A DNA stretch of 64,000 nucleotides, taken from the NCBI RefSeq assembly GCF_024437745.1, contig NZ_JANFNY010000003.1, positions 61,951 through 125,950 of the forward strand, written 5' to 3'. Below are positions 34,120 through 47,800 of this stretch, piece after piece; position 1 is the first letter of the stretch; every line of letters starts with the position of its first letter. Both the position numbers and the translations under genes were made by a program. Source of the DNA: Roseomonas sp. GC11. GTDB lineage: Bacteria; Pseudomonadota; Alphaproteobacteria; Acetobacterales; Acetobacteraceae. Under the pieces are notes generated by a model. That model saw only the letters and a program-made list of their open reading frames with translations, made no database searches and was not told the origin of the DNA.

Positions 34120-35379
34120 ATGACATCCTCCTCCCCGGCTGAGACGAGCCTCTCTTCTTCCCGCGCGCGGGACCCCGTGCTGCTGGCGCTGATGCTGACG
34201 ACCTTCGCCGGCAGCATGGCGATGATGGCCTTCGTGGCGCTGGTGGGGCCGATCGCCCGGGTGGCGGGGCTGGCGCCGTGGCAGGCGGGGCTGGCGGTCA
34301 CGGCCTCGGGCGTGATGTGGATGCTGGGGGCGCGCCCCTGGGGCCTGGCCAGCGACCGGCATGGCCGCCGCCGGGTGCTGCTGGCCGGCGCGCTGGGCTT
34401 CACCCTGTCCTATTGGGCGCTGTGCCTGTTCATCGACGCGGCGCTGCGCTGGCAGTGGCCGGCGCTGCTGGTCTTCGCCGGGCTGGTGGCGGGGCGGGCG
34501 CTGGTCGGTGGCAGCTACGCGGCCATTCCGGCGGCCAGCGGCGCGCTGGTGGCCGACCGCGTGCCGCCCGAGCGCCGCGCGGCCGCCATGGCGATGCTCG
34601 GCACGGGCAGCGGGGCCGGGCTGGTGGCCGGGCCGGCGCTGGCCGCCCTGCTGGCGCAGCAGGGGTTGAGCGCGCCCCTGCTCTTCACCGCCGCGCTGCC
34701 GCCGCTGGCGCTGCTGGTGCTGTGGTGGCAGGTGCCGGCGCAGCCGCCGCGCGCCCATCCGCCGCGCAAGGCCCTGCCGCTGACCGATGCGCGGCTGCGC
34801 CGGCCGCTGGTGACAGGCTTCACCGCCATGTTCAGCGTGGCCATCGCGCAGGTCAGCGTGGGGTTCTACGCGCTGGACCGGCTGGGGCTGGCGCCGGATG
34901 CGGCGGCGGCGGCGGCCGGCACGGCGCTGATGGCGGTGGGGGTGGCGCTGGTGCTGTCCCAGGCCGTGGCCACGCGGCTGCGCTGGCCGCCGGAGCGGAT
35001 GATCGGCTGTGGCGCGCTGGTGGCGGGGCTGGGCTTCGCCTCGGTCACCCTGGCGGAACAGGGCTGGATGCTGGCGGCGAGCTATGGCGTGGCGGCGGCG
35101 GGGATGGGCTGGGTCTTCCCCGCCTTCCCGGCGATGGCGGCCAATGCGGTGGGGCCGCAGGAGCAGGGGGCCGCGGCGGGGGCGGTGGGCACGGCGCAGG
35201 GCCTCGGCATGGTGGTGGGGCCGCTGGCGGGCGGACTGCTGTCCATGCCGGGCCCGGGCTTCCTGGCCCTGCCCTATCTGCTGATCGGCGCGATGCTGCT
35301 GGCCGTGGCTTTGTCCGCACTGGCCCCATCCCTGGTTCGGGCCCTGGTCCGGGTTCTGGTTCCGGCTGGGCGGGCATAG
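34120..35379 (+). CDS. MFS transporter, candidate siderophore exporter
   Basis: A 419-residue transporter with 12 predicted membrane segments, TetA/DHA1-like. Motif A reads [14 protein letters not shown]; other marks are [34 protein letters not shown] and [18 protein letters not shown] (motif C-like), with [20 protein letters not shown] in the second half. AGAAGGACCGAGC precedes the ATG. It opens the siderophore locus, with Fur-like boxes both before and after it. In enterobactin and similar clusters an MFS protein (EntS type) exports the product, so this role is inferred from place, not from sequence. Confidence 0.82.
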   Translation: MTSSSPAETSLSSSRARDPVLLALMLTTFAGSMAMMAFVALVGPIARVAGLAPWQAGLAVTASGVMWMLGARPWGLASDRHGRRRVLLAGALGFTLSYWALCLFIDAALRWQWPALLVFAGLVAGRALVGGSYAAIPAASGALVADRVPPERRAAAMAMLGTGSGAGLVAGPALAALLAQQGLSAPLLFTAALPPLALLVLWWQVPAQPPRAHPPRKALPLTDARLRRPLVTGFTAMFSVAIAQVSVGFYALDRLGLAPDAAAAAAGTALMAVGVALVLSQAVATRLRWPPERMIGCGALVAGLGFASVTLAEQGWMLAASYGVAAAGMGWVFPAFPAMAANAVGPQEQGAAAGAVGTAQGLGMVVGPLAGGLLSMPGPGFLALPYLLIGAMLLAVALSALAPSLVRALVRVLVPAGRA

Positions 35380-35410
35380 GGTGCTCCCCTTGTCCAGCCC
35401 GCCACAGACC

Positions 35411-35429
35411 GCTACTGATAATCATTATT
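35411..35429. promoter_or_regulatory. Strong classical Fur box upstream of the DHB-AMP ligase gene
   Basis: The 19 bases from 35411 match the E. coli Fur consensus GATAATGATAATCATTATC at 16 positions by my count; the core TGATAATCATTAT is perfect. It lies 60-78 bases before the chosen GTG start of the ligase and 32 bases after the exporter stop, so the biosynthetic genes probably have their own iron-regulated promoter. Confidence 0.8.
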
Positions 35430-35488
35430 ATCTTCTCCGGGAGCGAAGCGGCCCGCCTCTTCCCGGCACCCCAGGACGGACGCCTGAC

Positions 35489-37117
35489 GTGACACCCCTC
35501 CAGCAGACCTGGCCCGCCGATTTCGCGGCCCGCTACCGCGCCGCCGGCTACTGGCGCGGCGAGACCTTCCCCGGCTTCCTGCGCCAGCGCGCGGCCGGGC
35601 GGCCGGAGGCCACGGCGATCATCGGCGGCGATCAGCGCTGGAGCTATGCCGAGCTGCTGGCCCGCGCCGAGGCCGCTGGCGCCGGCTACCTCGCCCTCGG
35701 CCTGCGTCCCGGCGACAGGGTGGTGGTGCAGCTGGGCAATATCCCGGAATTTTTCTCCGCCGTGTTCGGCCTGTTCCTGGCGGGGATGGTGCCGGTCTAT
35801 GCCCTGCCGGCGCACCGGCTGACCGAGATCGCGCATTTCGTCGCCAAGGCGGAGGCCGCCGGCTATATCGCCGCCGCGCGCGGCACGGATGGCTTCGACT
35901 ACCGCCCGCTCGCGCGGGACCTGCGCGCCGCCTCGCCGGGCCTGCGCCATGTCATCCTGGTGGGCGAGGCGGAGGAATTCACCCCCTTCGCCAGCCTGGG
36001 CGGCGACCCCGCCAGCCTGCCGCCGGAGCCCGACCCGGCCAGCGTCGCCTTCCTGCAGATTTCCGGCGGCACCACGGGCCTGTCCAAGCTGATCCCGCGC
36101 ACGCATGACGACTACATCTACAGCTTCCGCGCCAGCAACGCGATCTGCGGCGTCGGGCCGGAGAGCGTGTTCCTCGTCGCCCTGCCGGCGGCGCATAATT
36201 TCCCGATGAGCTCGCCCGGCCATATGGGCGCGCTCTATGCCGGGGCGCGGGTGGTGCTCTCGCCCACGCCGAACCCGGAAGCGGCCTTCCCGCTGATCGC
36301 GCGGGAGGGCGTGACCATCACCGGGCTGGTGCCGCCGCTCGCCCTGCTCTGGGCGCAGGCGGCGGAGCGCACGCCGCATGACCTCACCAGCCTGGACGTG
36401 CTCCTCGTCGGCGGCGCGAAGCTGACGCCGGAGGCGGCGCGCCGCATCCGCCCCGCGCTCGGCTGCCAGTTGCAGCAGGTCTTCGGCATGGCCGAGGGGC
36501 TGGTGAACTACACGCGCCTCGACGACCCGGATGCGGTCATCCTTGATACCCAGGGCCGCCCGATCAGCCCGGATGACGAGGTGCTGATCGTCGATGATGC
36601 CGGCGAGCCGGTGCCGGAGGGCGAGCCGGGCTATCTGCTGACGCGCGGCCCCTACACCATCCGCGGCTATCACAATGACGACGCGGCGAATGCGCGCGCC
36701 TTCACCGCCGATGGCTTCTACCGCACCGGCGACGTGGTGCGCCGCACGCCGGGGGGCAACCTCGTCGTGCAGGGCCGCGCGGGGGACCACATCAACCGCG
36801 CCGGCGAGAAGATCTCGGCCGAGGAGATCGAGGATCATCTTCTCGCCCACCCGCATGTCTTCGATGCCGCCGTCGTCTCCGTGCCGGACGAGTTCCTGGG
36901 CGAGCGCAGCTGTGCCTTCATCATCCCGCGCGGGGAGCGGCCGCGCGCGGCGGCGCTGAAGGGCTGGATGCGCGGGCGCGGCATCGCCGATTTCAAGGTG
37001 CCCGACCAGATCGTGCTGGTCGAGGCCTTCGAGACCACGGCGGCGGGCAAGATCAGCCGCCGCGAGCTGCGCGCCCGCCTGCGCGCCCGGCTGCTGGCCG
37101 GCGAAACGGCGGAATAA
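35489..37117 (+). CDS. entE: (2,3-dihydroxybenzoyl)adenylate synthase (EntE/DhbE/VibE-like)
   Basis: A 542-residue aryl-acid AMP ligase. It activates 2,3-dihydroxybenzoate with ATP and loads it on an aryl carrier protein. Motifs: [31 protein letters not shown] (Asn 237, Ser 242), [20 protein letters not shown] (Val 339), [29 protein letters not shown], and the C-terminal Lys in [12 protein letters not shown]. Asn 237, Ser 242 and Val 339 line up with DhbE Asn 235, Ser 240 and Val 337, the set reported for 2,3-DHB rather than salicylate. The GTG at 35489 gives the family N-terminus ([21 protein letters not shown]); upstream residues encode the Fur-box region. Followed 17 bases later by the carrier-protein gene. 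Confidence 0.95.
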   Translation: MTPLQQTWPADFAARYRAAGYWRGETFPGFLRQRAAGRPEATAIIGGDQRWSYAELLARAEAAGAGYLALGLRPGDRVVVQLGNIPEFFSAVFGLFLAGMVPVYALPAHRLTEIAHFVAKAEAAGYIAAARGTDGFDYRPLARDLRAASPGLRHVILVGEAEEFTPFASLGGDPASLPPEPDPASVAFLQISGGTTGLSKLIPRTHDDYIYSFRASNAICGVGPESVFLVALPAAHNFPMSSPGHMGALYAGARVVLSPTPNPEAAFPLIAREGVTITGLVPPLALLWAQAAERTPHDLTSLDVLLVGGAKLTPEAARRIRPALGCQLQQVFGMAEGLVNYTRLDDPDAVILDTQGRPISPDDEVLIVDDAGEPVPEGEPGYLLTRGPYTIRGYHNDDAANARAFTADGFYRTGDVVRRTPGGNLVVQGRAGDHINRAGEKISAEEIEDHLLAHPHVFDAAVVSVPDEFLGERSCAFIIPRGERPRAAALKGWMRGRGIADFKVPDQIVLVEAFETTAAGKISRRELRARLRARLLAGETAE

Positions 37118-37134
37118 GGAAGAGAAGGCGCGCC

Positions 37135-37393
37135 ATGTCCCCCACCACCAAGACCTGTCCCGCCACGCGCGAGGAGATGCGGGCCGCGCTGGCCCGCCTG
37201 CTGCGGATGGAGGCCGAGGAAATCGGCGATGACGACAACCTCGCCGATCTCGGCCTCGACTCCCTGCGGGCGATGAACCTGATGCTGAGCTGGAGCGAGG
37301 GCGGGCTGGAACTCGACTTCGCCGAGCTGGCCGAGAACCTCACCCTCTCCGCCTGGTGGGGCGTGGCGGAGAAGGCCCTGGCGAAGCGCGCCC

Positions 37394-37401
<8 letters not shown>
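37135..37401 (+). CDS. Free-standing aryl carrier protein
   Basis: An 88-residue carrier. The phosphopantetheine site is LADLGLDSLRAMNLML with Ser 43. The helical pattern (EEMRAALARLLRMEAEEIGDDDNL before, LDFAELAENLTLSAWW after) matches the ArCP domain found at the C-terminus of isochorismatases such as EntB. Here it stands alone, with no isochorismatase part. It follows the ligase by 17 bases and overlaps the NRPS start by 8 bases, so all three are one transcript. It should receive DHB from the ligase and hand it to the condensation domain. A 4'-phosphopantetheinyl transferase must be encoded elsewhere. Confidence 0.92.
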
Positions 37402-41275
<3,874 letters not shown>

Positions 41276-41282
41276 AGAGAAG

Positions 41283-41400
41283 GGTTCTTTTTTGTAAAAA
41301 AGAACCAAAAAACTTCTTTCAGTCAGCGTCCCGCCTCGGGCCTGAGGCGGGACGCTAAACTGAAAAAGTCTTTTTGTTTCTTTTTCTTCAGAAAAAGAAA
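41283..41400. terminator. Family B composite bidirectional terminator
   Basis: Three nested hairpins between convergent genes: GGTTCTTTTTT/AAAAAAGAACC (41283-41306), a central GC-rich stem AGCGTCCCGCCTC/GAGGCGGGACGCT (41325-41356) clasped by TTTCAGT/ACTGAAA (41317-41365), and TTTCTTTTTC/GAAAAAGAAA (41377-41400). The left and right modules are inverted versions of one another. T-runs on both strands suit factor-independent termination of the NRPS and the YncE-like transcripts. Confidence 0.85.
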
Positions 41401-41404
41401 ATTC

Positions 41405-42505
41405 TTATGCCTTGATCAGGCTGACGGTATCGCCATTCGGGTCTTCCGGCGGCGGCACCGGCGCCTGACCCGGCTGCGGGCGCGGGCCCATCTTCGCCTT
41501 GTTGGTGACGTAGGCGAGGCCGCTGCGGCGATCCACCGCCACGGTGTTGGGGTGGGTGCCCGTCTGCAGGCTGGCGAGCACGGTCAGGCCACGCGTCTCC
41601 ACCACGCTCACCGTGCCGGCGCCGCGGTTGGCGACATAGGCCAGCGCGCCATCAGCCGAGAGGGTGACACCCAGCGCGCCCTCCCCCGTCGGCACCGCCT
41701 TCACCACCTGCCCGGAGGCGGCATCGATCACGCTGAGATCGCCGCTCTTCTGGTTGGCGCAGTAAAGGCGCTTGCTGGCGGGGTCGAAGGCGACATTCAC
41801 CGTGCCCTCGCCACCCGCGGCAAAGCGGCGCACCGCCGCCTGCCGGGACAGGCTGATCTCGGCCACCTCGTTGCTCTGCAACGCCGTGGCGAAGAGGCGG
41901 TCCCCGGCGGCATCATAGGTGAGGCCGGTGAACATGCCGTCCAGCCCCTCGGTGATCACCTGCGCCACCTTGCCGGCGGCGGTGTCCACCACCCAGATGG
42001 CGCTCGGCTTGCCGCGCACGCCGACGACGGAGACAAAGGCCCGGTCGCGCGCCTCATCGACGACGACCTGGCGCAGATGCGCCCCCTCGCCCTCGCCGAT
42101 CTGCGCCTTGATCTGGCCGCTGCGCAGGTCGATGGCGATCAGCTTGCCCGCGCGCGTGCCGGTGCCGAACAGCGTGCCGCTGCGGTCATTCACCGCGAGG
42201 CCGAAGACGGCTTCCTCGCCCAGCTCGATGGTGGAGCGGACTTCCAGCGTGCGCAGGTCGAGGCCGATGACCTTGGCGGCATTGGCGCCACGCGCCCCGG
42301 CGGCCGCGACATGGACAAGGTTGGTGGTGCTGCTGACGGCCAGTTCATAAAGGCCGGGGGCGACCTTCACCGTCTTCTCCACGGCGGCGGCGGCGCGGGC
42401 CGGCGCGGCGCGCAGGGCCAGCCCGGCCGCACCCAGCAGGGCGAGGGCATGGCGGCGTCCGATCATCGGGCGGGAAAGGGCGCCATGGGAAGCATATGTC
42501 GGCAT
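41405..42505 (-). CDS. Exported YncE-like beta-propeller protein
   Basis: A 366-residue protein with an RR leader (GRRHALALLGAAGLALRAAPARA). The mature part is a seven-bladed propeller made of repeated YVTN-type units: GLYELAVSSTTNLVHVAAAG, VFGLAVNDRSGTLFGTG, LRQVVVDEARDRAFVSV, TVNVAFDPASKRLYCANQ, LGVTLSADGALAYVANRGAG, HPNTVAVDRRSGLAYVTNKA. E. coli YncE, an iron-regulated periplasmic propeller, is the nearest known relative. Divergent from the esterase gene over a gap holding Fur-like dyads, which fits iron control. Its role is unknown. Confidence 0.85.
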   Translation of the reverse strand: MPTYASHGALSRPMIGRRHALALLGAAGLALRAAPARAAAAVEKTVKVAPGLYELAVSSTTNLVHVAAAGARGANAAKVIGLDLRTLEVRSTIELGEEAVFGLAVNDRSGTLFGTGTRAGKLIAIDLRSGQIKAQIGEGEGAHLRQVVVDEARDRAFVSVVGVRGKPSAIWVVDTAAGKVAQVITEGLDGMFTGLTYDAAGDRLFATALQSNEVAEISLSRQAAVRRFAAGGEGTVNVAFDPASKRLYCANQKSGDLSVIDAASGQVVKAVPTGEGALGVTLSADGALAYVANRGAGTVSVVETRGLTVLASLQTGTHPNTVAVDRRSGLAYVTNKAKMGPRPQPGQAPVPPPEDPNGDTVSLIKA

Positions 42506-42529
42506 GGACTGGCCTTGTGGGTAAGATTT

Positions 42530-42670
42530 TGCAATTGCCTCGCATTATCAAAAATGCGCAGGTGGAGCAATTGCCGGTGGATGACACGGCGGACACCCGG
42601 TGGAGGAACACCCGCTACTCTTGTAAAGCGCCGCAGGCTCTGCGACAAGAAAATGCGAACAGTTCGCATT
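42530..42670. promoter_or_regulatory. Divergent iron-regulatory region with a perfect 19-bp Fur-type palindrome
   Basis: AATGCGAACAGTTCGCATT (42652-42670) is a perfect dyad around a central A; its inner part matches 12 of 14 defined bases of TGCGAAT-N-ATTCGCA. A second, weaker site, TGCAATTGCCTCGCA (42530-42544), matches 10 of 14 and lies next to the YncE-like start. The two self-palindromic GCAATTGC boxes (42531-42538 and near 42568) further mark the region. It should control both the propeller and the esterase genes. Confidence 0.6.
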
Positions 42671-42741
42671 ATCAGGACAGGACGACCCGCCACCATGCGG
42701 TTGAGCGAGACGCGCGGCCCCACCGGCCATGCCGGGGGCGC

Positions 42742-43566
42742 ATGATGGACACCCCGCCCGTCGCGCTGCCACGCAGCCTGAGCTGGGACATGACGGCCGG
42801 CGGCGATCCCGCCCGGCGCTACCGCCTGGCCCTGGCCTGGCCGGAGGAGCCGCCGCCGCCCGAGGGCTACCCCGTCCTGCTGGTGCTGGATGCCAATCCC
42901 TGCTTCGCCACGGCGGTCGAGGCCTACCGCGCCCTGCGCTGGCGCAGCACGGCACCGCCGCCGCCACCGGCGCTGATCCTCGGCCTCGGCCATGGCGGCG
43001 GCGAAGGCTATGACCCGCCGGCGCGCCAGCGCGACTATACCCCTCCCCTGCCCGGCCAGCCCCTGGCCGGAGACGGCGCGGAGGCTTTCCTCGACTTCAT
43101 CGCCAGCGAGGTGCTGCCGGCCCTGGCCACCCGCCACCCGGTGGACCGCACCCGGCTGGCGCTGTTCGGCCATTCCCTGGGCGGGCTCTTCGCCACCTAT
43201 GCGCTGCTGGCGCGGCCCGGGCTGTTCCACGCCATCATCGCCGCCAGCCCCTCGCTGTGGTGGGAGGATGGCCTGGCGATGGAGGCGGCGCGCCGCTTCG
43301 CCGCCGCCCCCCCTGCCGCCGCCGCGGGCACGCGCCTGCTGGTCACCGTGGGCGGGCTGGAGGAAAGCAACAACGGCCCGCGCGGCCCGCTGCGGGTCTC
43401 GCGCCGCATGATCGCCCGGGCGCGCGCCCTGGCGGCGCTGCTGCGCGAGGCCGGGCTGGACACGGATTTCCTGGAATTCCCCGGCGAGGATCATGGCTCG
43501 GCCAAGCTGCACGCCCTGCTCCGCGCCACCCGCTTCGCCCTCTGCCCGGCCGGAGAGACGCTATGA
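42742..43566 (+). CDS. Siderophore esterase, IroE/Fes-like alpha/beta hydrolase
   Basis: A 274-residue hydrolase without a clear signal peptide. Esterase_D/IroE marks: YRLALAWPEE, YPVLLVLDANPCFATAVE, nucleophile elbow LALFGHSLGGLFATYALL, ASPSLWWEDG, and the late EDHGSAKLHALL with the catalytic His. IroE and Fes cut the ester bonds of enterobactin-type trilactones to release iron or linearise the siderophore. It sits between the NRPS and a ferric-siderophore binding-protein gene and overlaps the latter (ATGA), so hydrolysis of the locus's own product is the best inference. Start is one of two adjacent ATGs (42742 or 42745). Confidence 0.88.
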   Translation: MMDTPPVALPRSLSWDMTAGGDPARRYRLALAWPEEPPPPEGYPVLLVLDANPCFATAVEAYRALRWRSTAPPPPPALILGLGHGGGEGYDPPARQRDYTPPLPGQPLAGDGAEAFLDFIASEVLPALATRHPVDRTRLALFGHSLGGLFATYALLARPGLFHAIIAASPSLWWEDGLAMEAARRFAAAPPAAAAGTRLLVTVGGLEESNNGPRGPLRVSRRMIARARALAALLREAGLDTDFLEFPGEDHGSAKLHALLRATRFALCPAGETL

Positions 43567-44666
43567 ACCGCCGCCACCTTCTCGGGGCTGCCCTGCCGCT
43601 GCTGGCCACCCCGGCCCTGCCCCGCCTGGCGCGGGCGCAGGCGCCGCTCCGCCTCACCGACCTGCGCGGGCGCGAGATCACCCTGCCCCGCCCGGCGCGG
43701 CGCGTGGTGCTGACCCAGGCGCGGCATGTGCTGGCCATGGGGCTGCTGCACCCGGATCCGGTCTCCCTCGTCGCCGGCTGGGCGGATGATCTGCGGCAGA
43801 TGAACGCGCCGGAATACGCCGCCCTGCGCGCGCGCTTCCCCAAGGCGGATGCCGTGCCCATCGTCTCGCGCAGCAGCCAGGGCGGCGGCCTGTCGGTGGA
43901 GGCCGTGCTGGCGGCCCAGCCGGATGCCATCATCGCCAGTGGCGCCGCGCTGCGGGGGGAGTTGCAGGAGAATCTCGACCGCCTCGCCGCCGCCGGCATT
44001 CCTGTCGTGGTCATCGATTTCTTCAGCAACCCCATCCGCGACACGCGGCGCAGCATCGCCATCCTCGGCGCGCTGCTGGGGCTGGAGGAGCGCGCCGCCG
44101 CCTTCGACCGCTTCTATGCCGGGCGGATGGAGCGCATCGCCGCGCGGCTGGAGGGGCTGGGGGCGGCGCGGCCGCGCGTGGTGGTGCATGCCCATGCCGG
44201 CGGCACGCCCTGCTGTGCCTCACCGGGCAAGGGCGCCTTCGATGCCATGATCCGCTTCGCCGGCGGCCACAATATCGGGGCGGACCTGCTGCCGGGCAAT
44301 GTCGGGCAGCTCTCGCTGGAATACATCCTGGACCAGGACCCGGCGATCTATGTGGCCACGGGCGGGCCTTATGGCGGGCGCGGCGGCATTTCGCTCGGCA
44401 CGGGGGTGGAGCCGGCCCAGGCCCGGCGCGAGATGGCGGCCATGCTCCAGCGCGAGCGGCTGGACATCCTGCCCGCCGTGAAGGCCGGGCGGGCGCATGC
44501 CATCTGGCATCCCTTCAACGACACGCCGGCGCATATCGTCATGCTGGAGGCGCTGGCGCGCTGGTTCCACCCGGAGCGCTGCGCCGATCTCGACCCGGCG
44601 GCGACCACGGCGGAGCTGAACAGCCGCTTCCTGGCCGTGCCGATGGAAGGCACCTACTGGGCCTGA
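43563..44666 (+). CDS. ABC transporter substrate-binding protein, ferric siderophore type
   Basis: A 367-residue exported protein with leader NRRHLLGAALPLLATPALPRLARAQA. Motifs: LTDLRGREITLPRPARRVVL, LSVEAVLAAQPDAIIASG, and PVVVIDFFSNPIRDTRRSIAILG. It is paralogous to the protein at 6091-7230, with the shared LLHPDP-SLVAGWA and LNSRFLA segments. It probably binds the ferric form of the siderophore made by this locus. Start overlaps the esterase stop (ATGA). No permease gene follows; an autotransporter gene comes next. Confidence 0.9.
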   Translation: MNRRHLLGAALPLLATPALPRLARAQAPLRLTDLRGREITLPRPARRVVLTQARHVLAMGLLHPDPVSLVAGWADDLRQMNAPEYAALRARFPKADAVPIVSRSSQGGGLSVEAVLAAQPDAIIASGAALRGELQENLDRLAAAGIPVVVIDFFSNPIRDTRRSIAILGALLGLEERAAAFDRFYAGRMERIAARLEGLGAARPRVVVHAHAGGTPCCASPGKGAFDAMIRFAGGHNIGADLLPGNVGQLSLEYILDQDPAIYVATGGPYGGRGGISLGTGVEPAQARREMAAMLQRERLDILPAVKAGRAHAIWHPFNDTPAHIVMLEALARWFHPERCADLDPAATTAELNSRFLAVPMEGTYWA

Positions 44667-44897
44667 CATCCGGCGGCTGAGAGCTGGGCGGGGGCGCCGG
44701 GGACCGCCCCCGGCCTTGCCCTTCCCGCCCCCTTCCCCACCCGCCCTGTGCCCTGGGGTTCCGGTGCGCCCGCGCCTGCTTCAGGCTTCCTTGATGAAAT
44801 TCACAACATAAAGCGTCCATCTTTTCGCCTTGCCCCGGCGCGCCAGCCATGACAACGATACGATCGTGTTACAATAAGCAAAAAAGCTGGACTCGCC

Positions 44898-47800
44898 ATG
44901 CAAAACAAAACGGCGCCCATCCCTCGTCGAGGGTGGGAAGCGTCTCACACGGCCAGGGGGAGGCGGCCTCTGCGCGGCTCGGCCAGCGCCCTGGCCCTGC
45001 TCAGCGGGCTGGCCCTCGCCCTGCCGGCGGCGGCGGGCAGCGTCACCTGGAGCGGCGGCTCGGGCGGCGACTGGTCGAGTGACGCGAACTGGGCCGGGGA
45101 TGCGCATGCGCCGACCGCCGCCGACAGCGTGCTGATCGATTCCGCCGGGCCGGTGGTCTCCACCGGCACCAGTGCCACGGCCAGCGATCTGCAGCTCGGC
45201 ATCAGCAGCAGCGGCACGCTCACCCTCCAGGGCAGCCTCACCACCGGCGCGGCCACGCTGGGCGTCAATGCCGGGGGCAGCGGCACGCTCACCCTCGAGG
45301 GCGGCAGCAGCTTCACCAGCAGCGGCACGCTCACGGTCGGCAGCGGCGGCACGGGCACGGTGAGCCTCCTCTCCGGCAGCAGCCTGAGCAGCGCGGCGAC
45401 CGTGGTGGAATCTGGCAGCGGCGGCACCAGCGCCATCACCCTCGATGGCGGCAGCTGGGTCAATGCCGGCCATGCCCAGATCGGCCGCAACACCAATTCC
45501 ACCGGCACGCTGACCATCACCAATGGCGGCGTCTTCGAGACACAGGGCGGCGGCTTCTATACCGGCGATGGCGCCACCATCAGCGTCTCCGGCCAGGGCT
45601 CGGCCCTGCGCATCGGCACGCTGCACGCGGAGCCGCCGGCGGACTGGAACGCGGGCGATGGCTGGTTCAGCCAGGGCGGCGGCACCACCACCATCAGCGG
45701 CGGCGCCACCCTCGCCGCCGATGCCAGCTATATCGACTCCACCACCGGCCTCGCCACCATCACGGTGACCGGCAGCGGCACGCGCTGGGAGAACGGCCTC
45801 AGCCTCTATATCGGCGGCAATGGCAATGGCTCGCCCGGGCGTGGCCTGGCCATCGTCTCGGGTGGTGCCAGCGTCACCTCCAACACCAGCGCGCTCGGCG
45901 TCGATAGCGGGTCGGAGGGCACGCTCATCCTCTCCGGCGCCGGCACCACCTACAGCGTGCTGGCGCGCGATCCCTACCGCGGCAATCTGCGCGTGGGCTT
46001 CAGCGGCACCGGCACGCTGGTGGTGCGCGAGGGCGCGCTGCTCTCCACCGACAATTTCATCGAGATCGCCACCTATGGCGGCAGCAGCGGCACCCTCGCC
46101 ATCGGCGCGCTGCAGGGCGAGGCGGCGGCGGCGCCGGGCTTCGTCCAGGCGGCGGGCCATATCCGCTTCGGCGAGGGCGACGGGCAGATCGTCCTCAACC
46201 ACACCGGCACCGACTATACGCTGGCCGGCAACATCACCGGCGCCGGGCGGCTGCTGGTGCTCAGCGGCACGACGCGGCTCAGCGGCACCAACACCTATAG
46301 CGGCGGCACCACCATTTCCGGCGGCACGCTGGTGGGCAGCGTCGCCAGCCTCGGCAGTGGCGCCATCGTCAACAATGGCGCGCTGGTCTTCGAGCAGGCG
46401 GACACCGCCACCTATGCCCAGGCCATCACCGGCAGCGGCAGCCTGACCAAGACCGGCGCCGGCACGCTGATCCTGACCGGCGCCAGCACCTATACCGGCG
46501 GCACCACCATCAGCGCCGGCACGCTGCAGATCGGCGATGGCGGCACCAGCGGCAGCCTCGTCGGCACCATCGTCAACAACAGCGCGCTCGTCTTCAACCG
46601 CTCGGACAGCTACACCTTCCCCGGCACCATCACCGGCAGCGGCACGGTGCGCTTCACCGGCGGCGGCACCGTGCTGTTCGAGAGCGCCGATGCCTATACC
46701 GGCGCCGTCACCGTCAGCGACACGAGCTTCATGCTGTCGAGCGGCTCCAGCTCCGCCTCCAGCTACACCATCGGCAGCGGCGGCACGCTGAGCGGCAGCG
46801 GCACCATCGGCGGGCTGGTGGTGGAGAATGGCGGCCTCGCCGCCCCCGGCTATTCGCCGGGCACGCTGAACGTCAGCGGCCATGTCACCTTCAATGCCGG
46901 TTCCACCTATCAGGTGGAGGTGCTCACCGATGGCACGCATGACCAGATCCTGGCGAGCGGCACGGCCACGCTGCTCGGCGGCACGGTCGCGGTGGTGGCG
47001 GAGTCCGGCTATGCCATCCCCTATGCCAGCTATGTCATCCTGCGCGCCGATGGCGGCGTGAGCGGGACTTTCGGCACGGTCACCAGCAACCTCGCCTTCC
47101 TGACACCGCTGCTGAGCTATGACGCCACCAGCGTCAGCCTCGTGCTGGCGCGCAATGATGTCAGCTTCACCAGCCTGGCGCGCACCGCCAACCAGCGCGC
47201 GACGGCCACCGCGGTGCAGGCGCTCGGCCTTGGCAACACGGTCCATGACCGGGTGCTGGCGCAAACCACCTCCGGGGCGGCGACGAGCTTCGATGCGCTC
47301 TCGGGCGAGATCCATGCCAGCCTGCCGGGGCTGTTCTCGCGCCAGTCGCGTTTCCTGCGCGATGCGGTGGGCGCGCGGCTGCGCCAGGGGGGCACACCCG
47401 GCGAGGGCGATGACAATGGCGGCGGCGATGCCGGCCCCGCCACGCGGCACAGCCGCCTGGGCGGGCTCACCGCCTGGGGGCAGGGCTTCGGCAACTGGTC
47501 GCGGGCGGGGAGTGACGGCAATGCCGCCGCGCTCTCGGCCACGCTGGGCGGGATGGTGCTCGGCCTGGATGCGCCGCTGGGCGCGCACTGGCGGGCGGGC
47601 CTCGTCACCGGGGGCAGCCGCACCAGCTTCCGCGCCGGGGCGCGCGGCGCCTCGGGCGACAGCGACAACCTGGATCTCGGCCTCTATCTCGGCGGGCAAT
47701 ATGGCGCGCTGGGGCTGCTGGCGGGCGGGGCCTACACCTGGCACGACATCGGCACGAAGCGGCGCATCGCCTTCCCCGGCTATGCCAGCACCGCCCGCGC

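Noticed and set aside
42496..42741. 82-codon N-terminal extension of the esterase
   Set aside because: The stretch contains the divergent promoter and Fur-like palindromes and encodes no plausible leader; ATG 42742 fits the family start.
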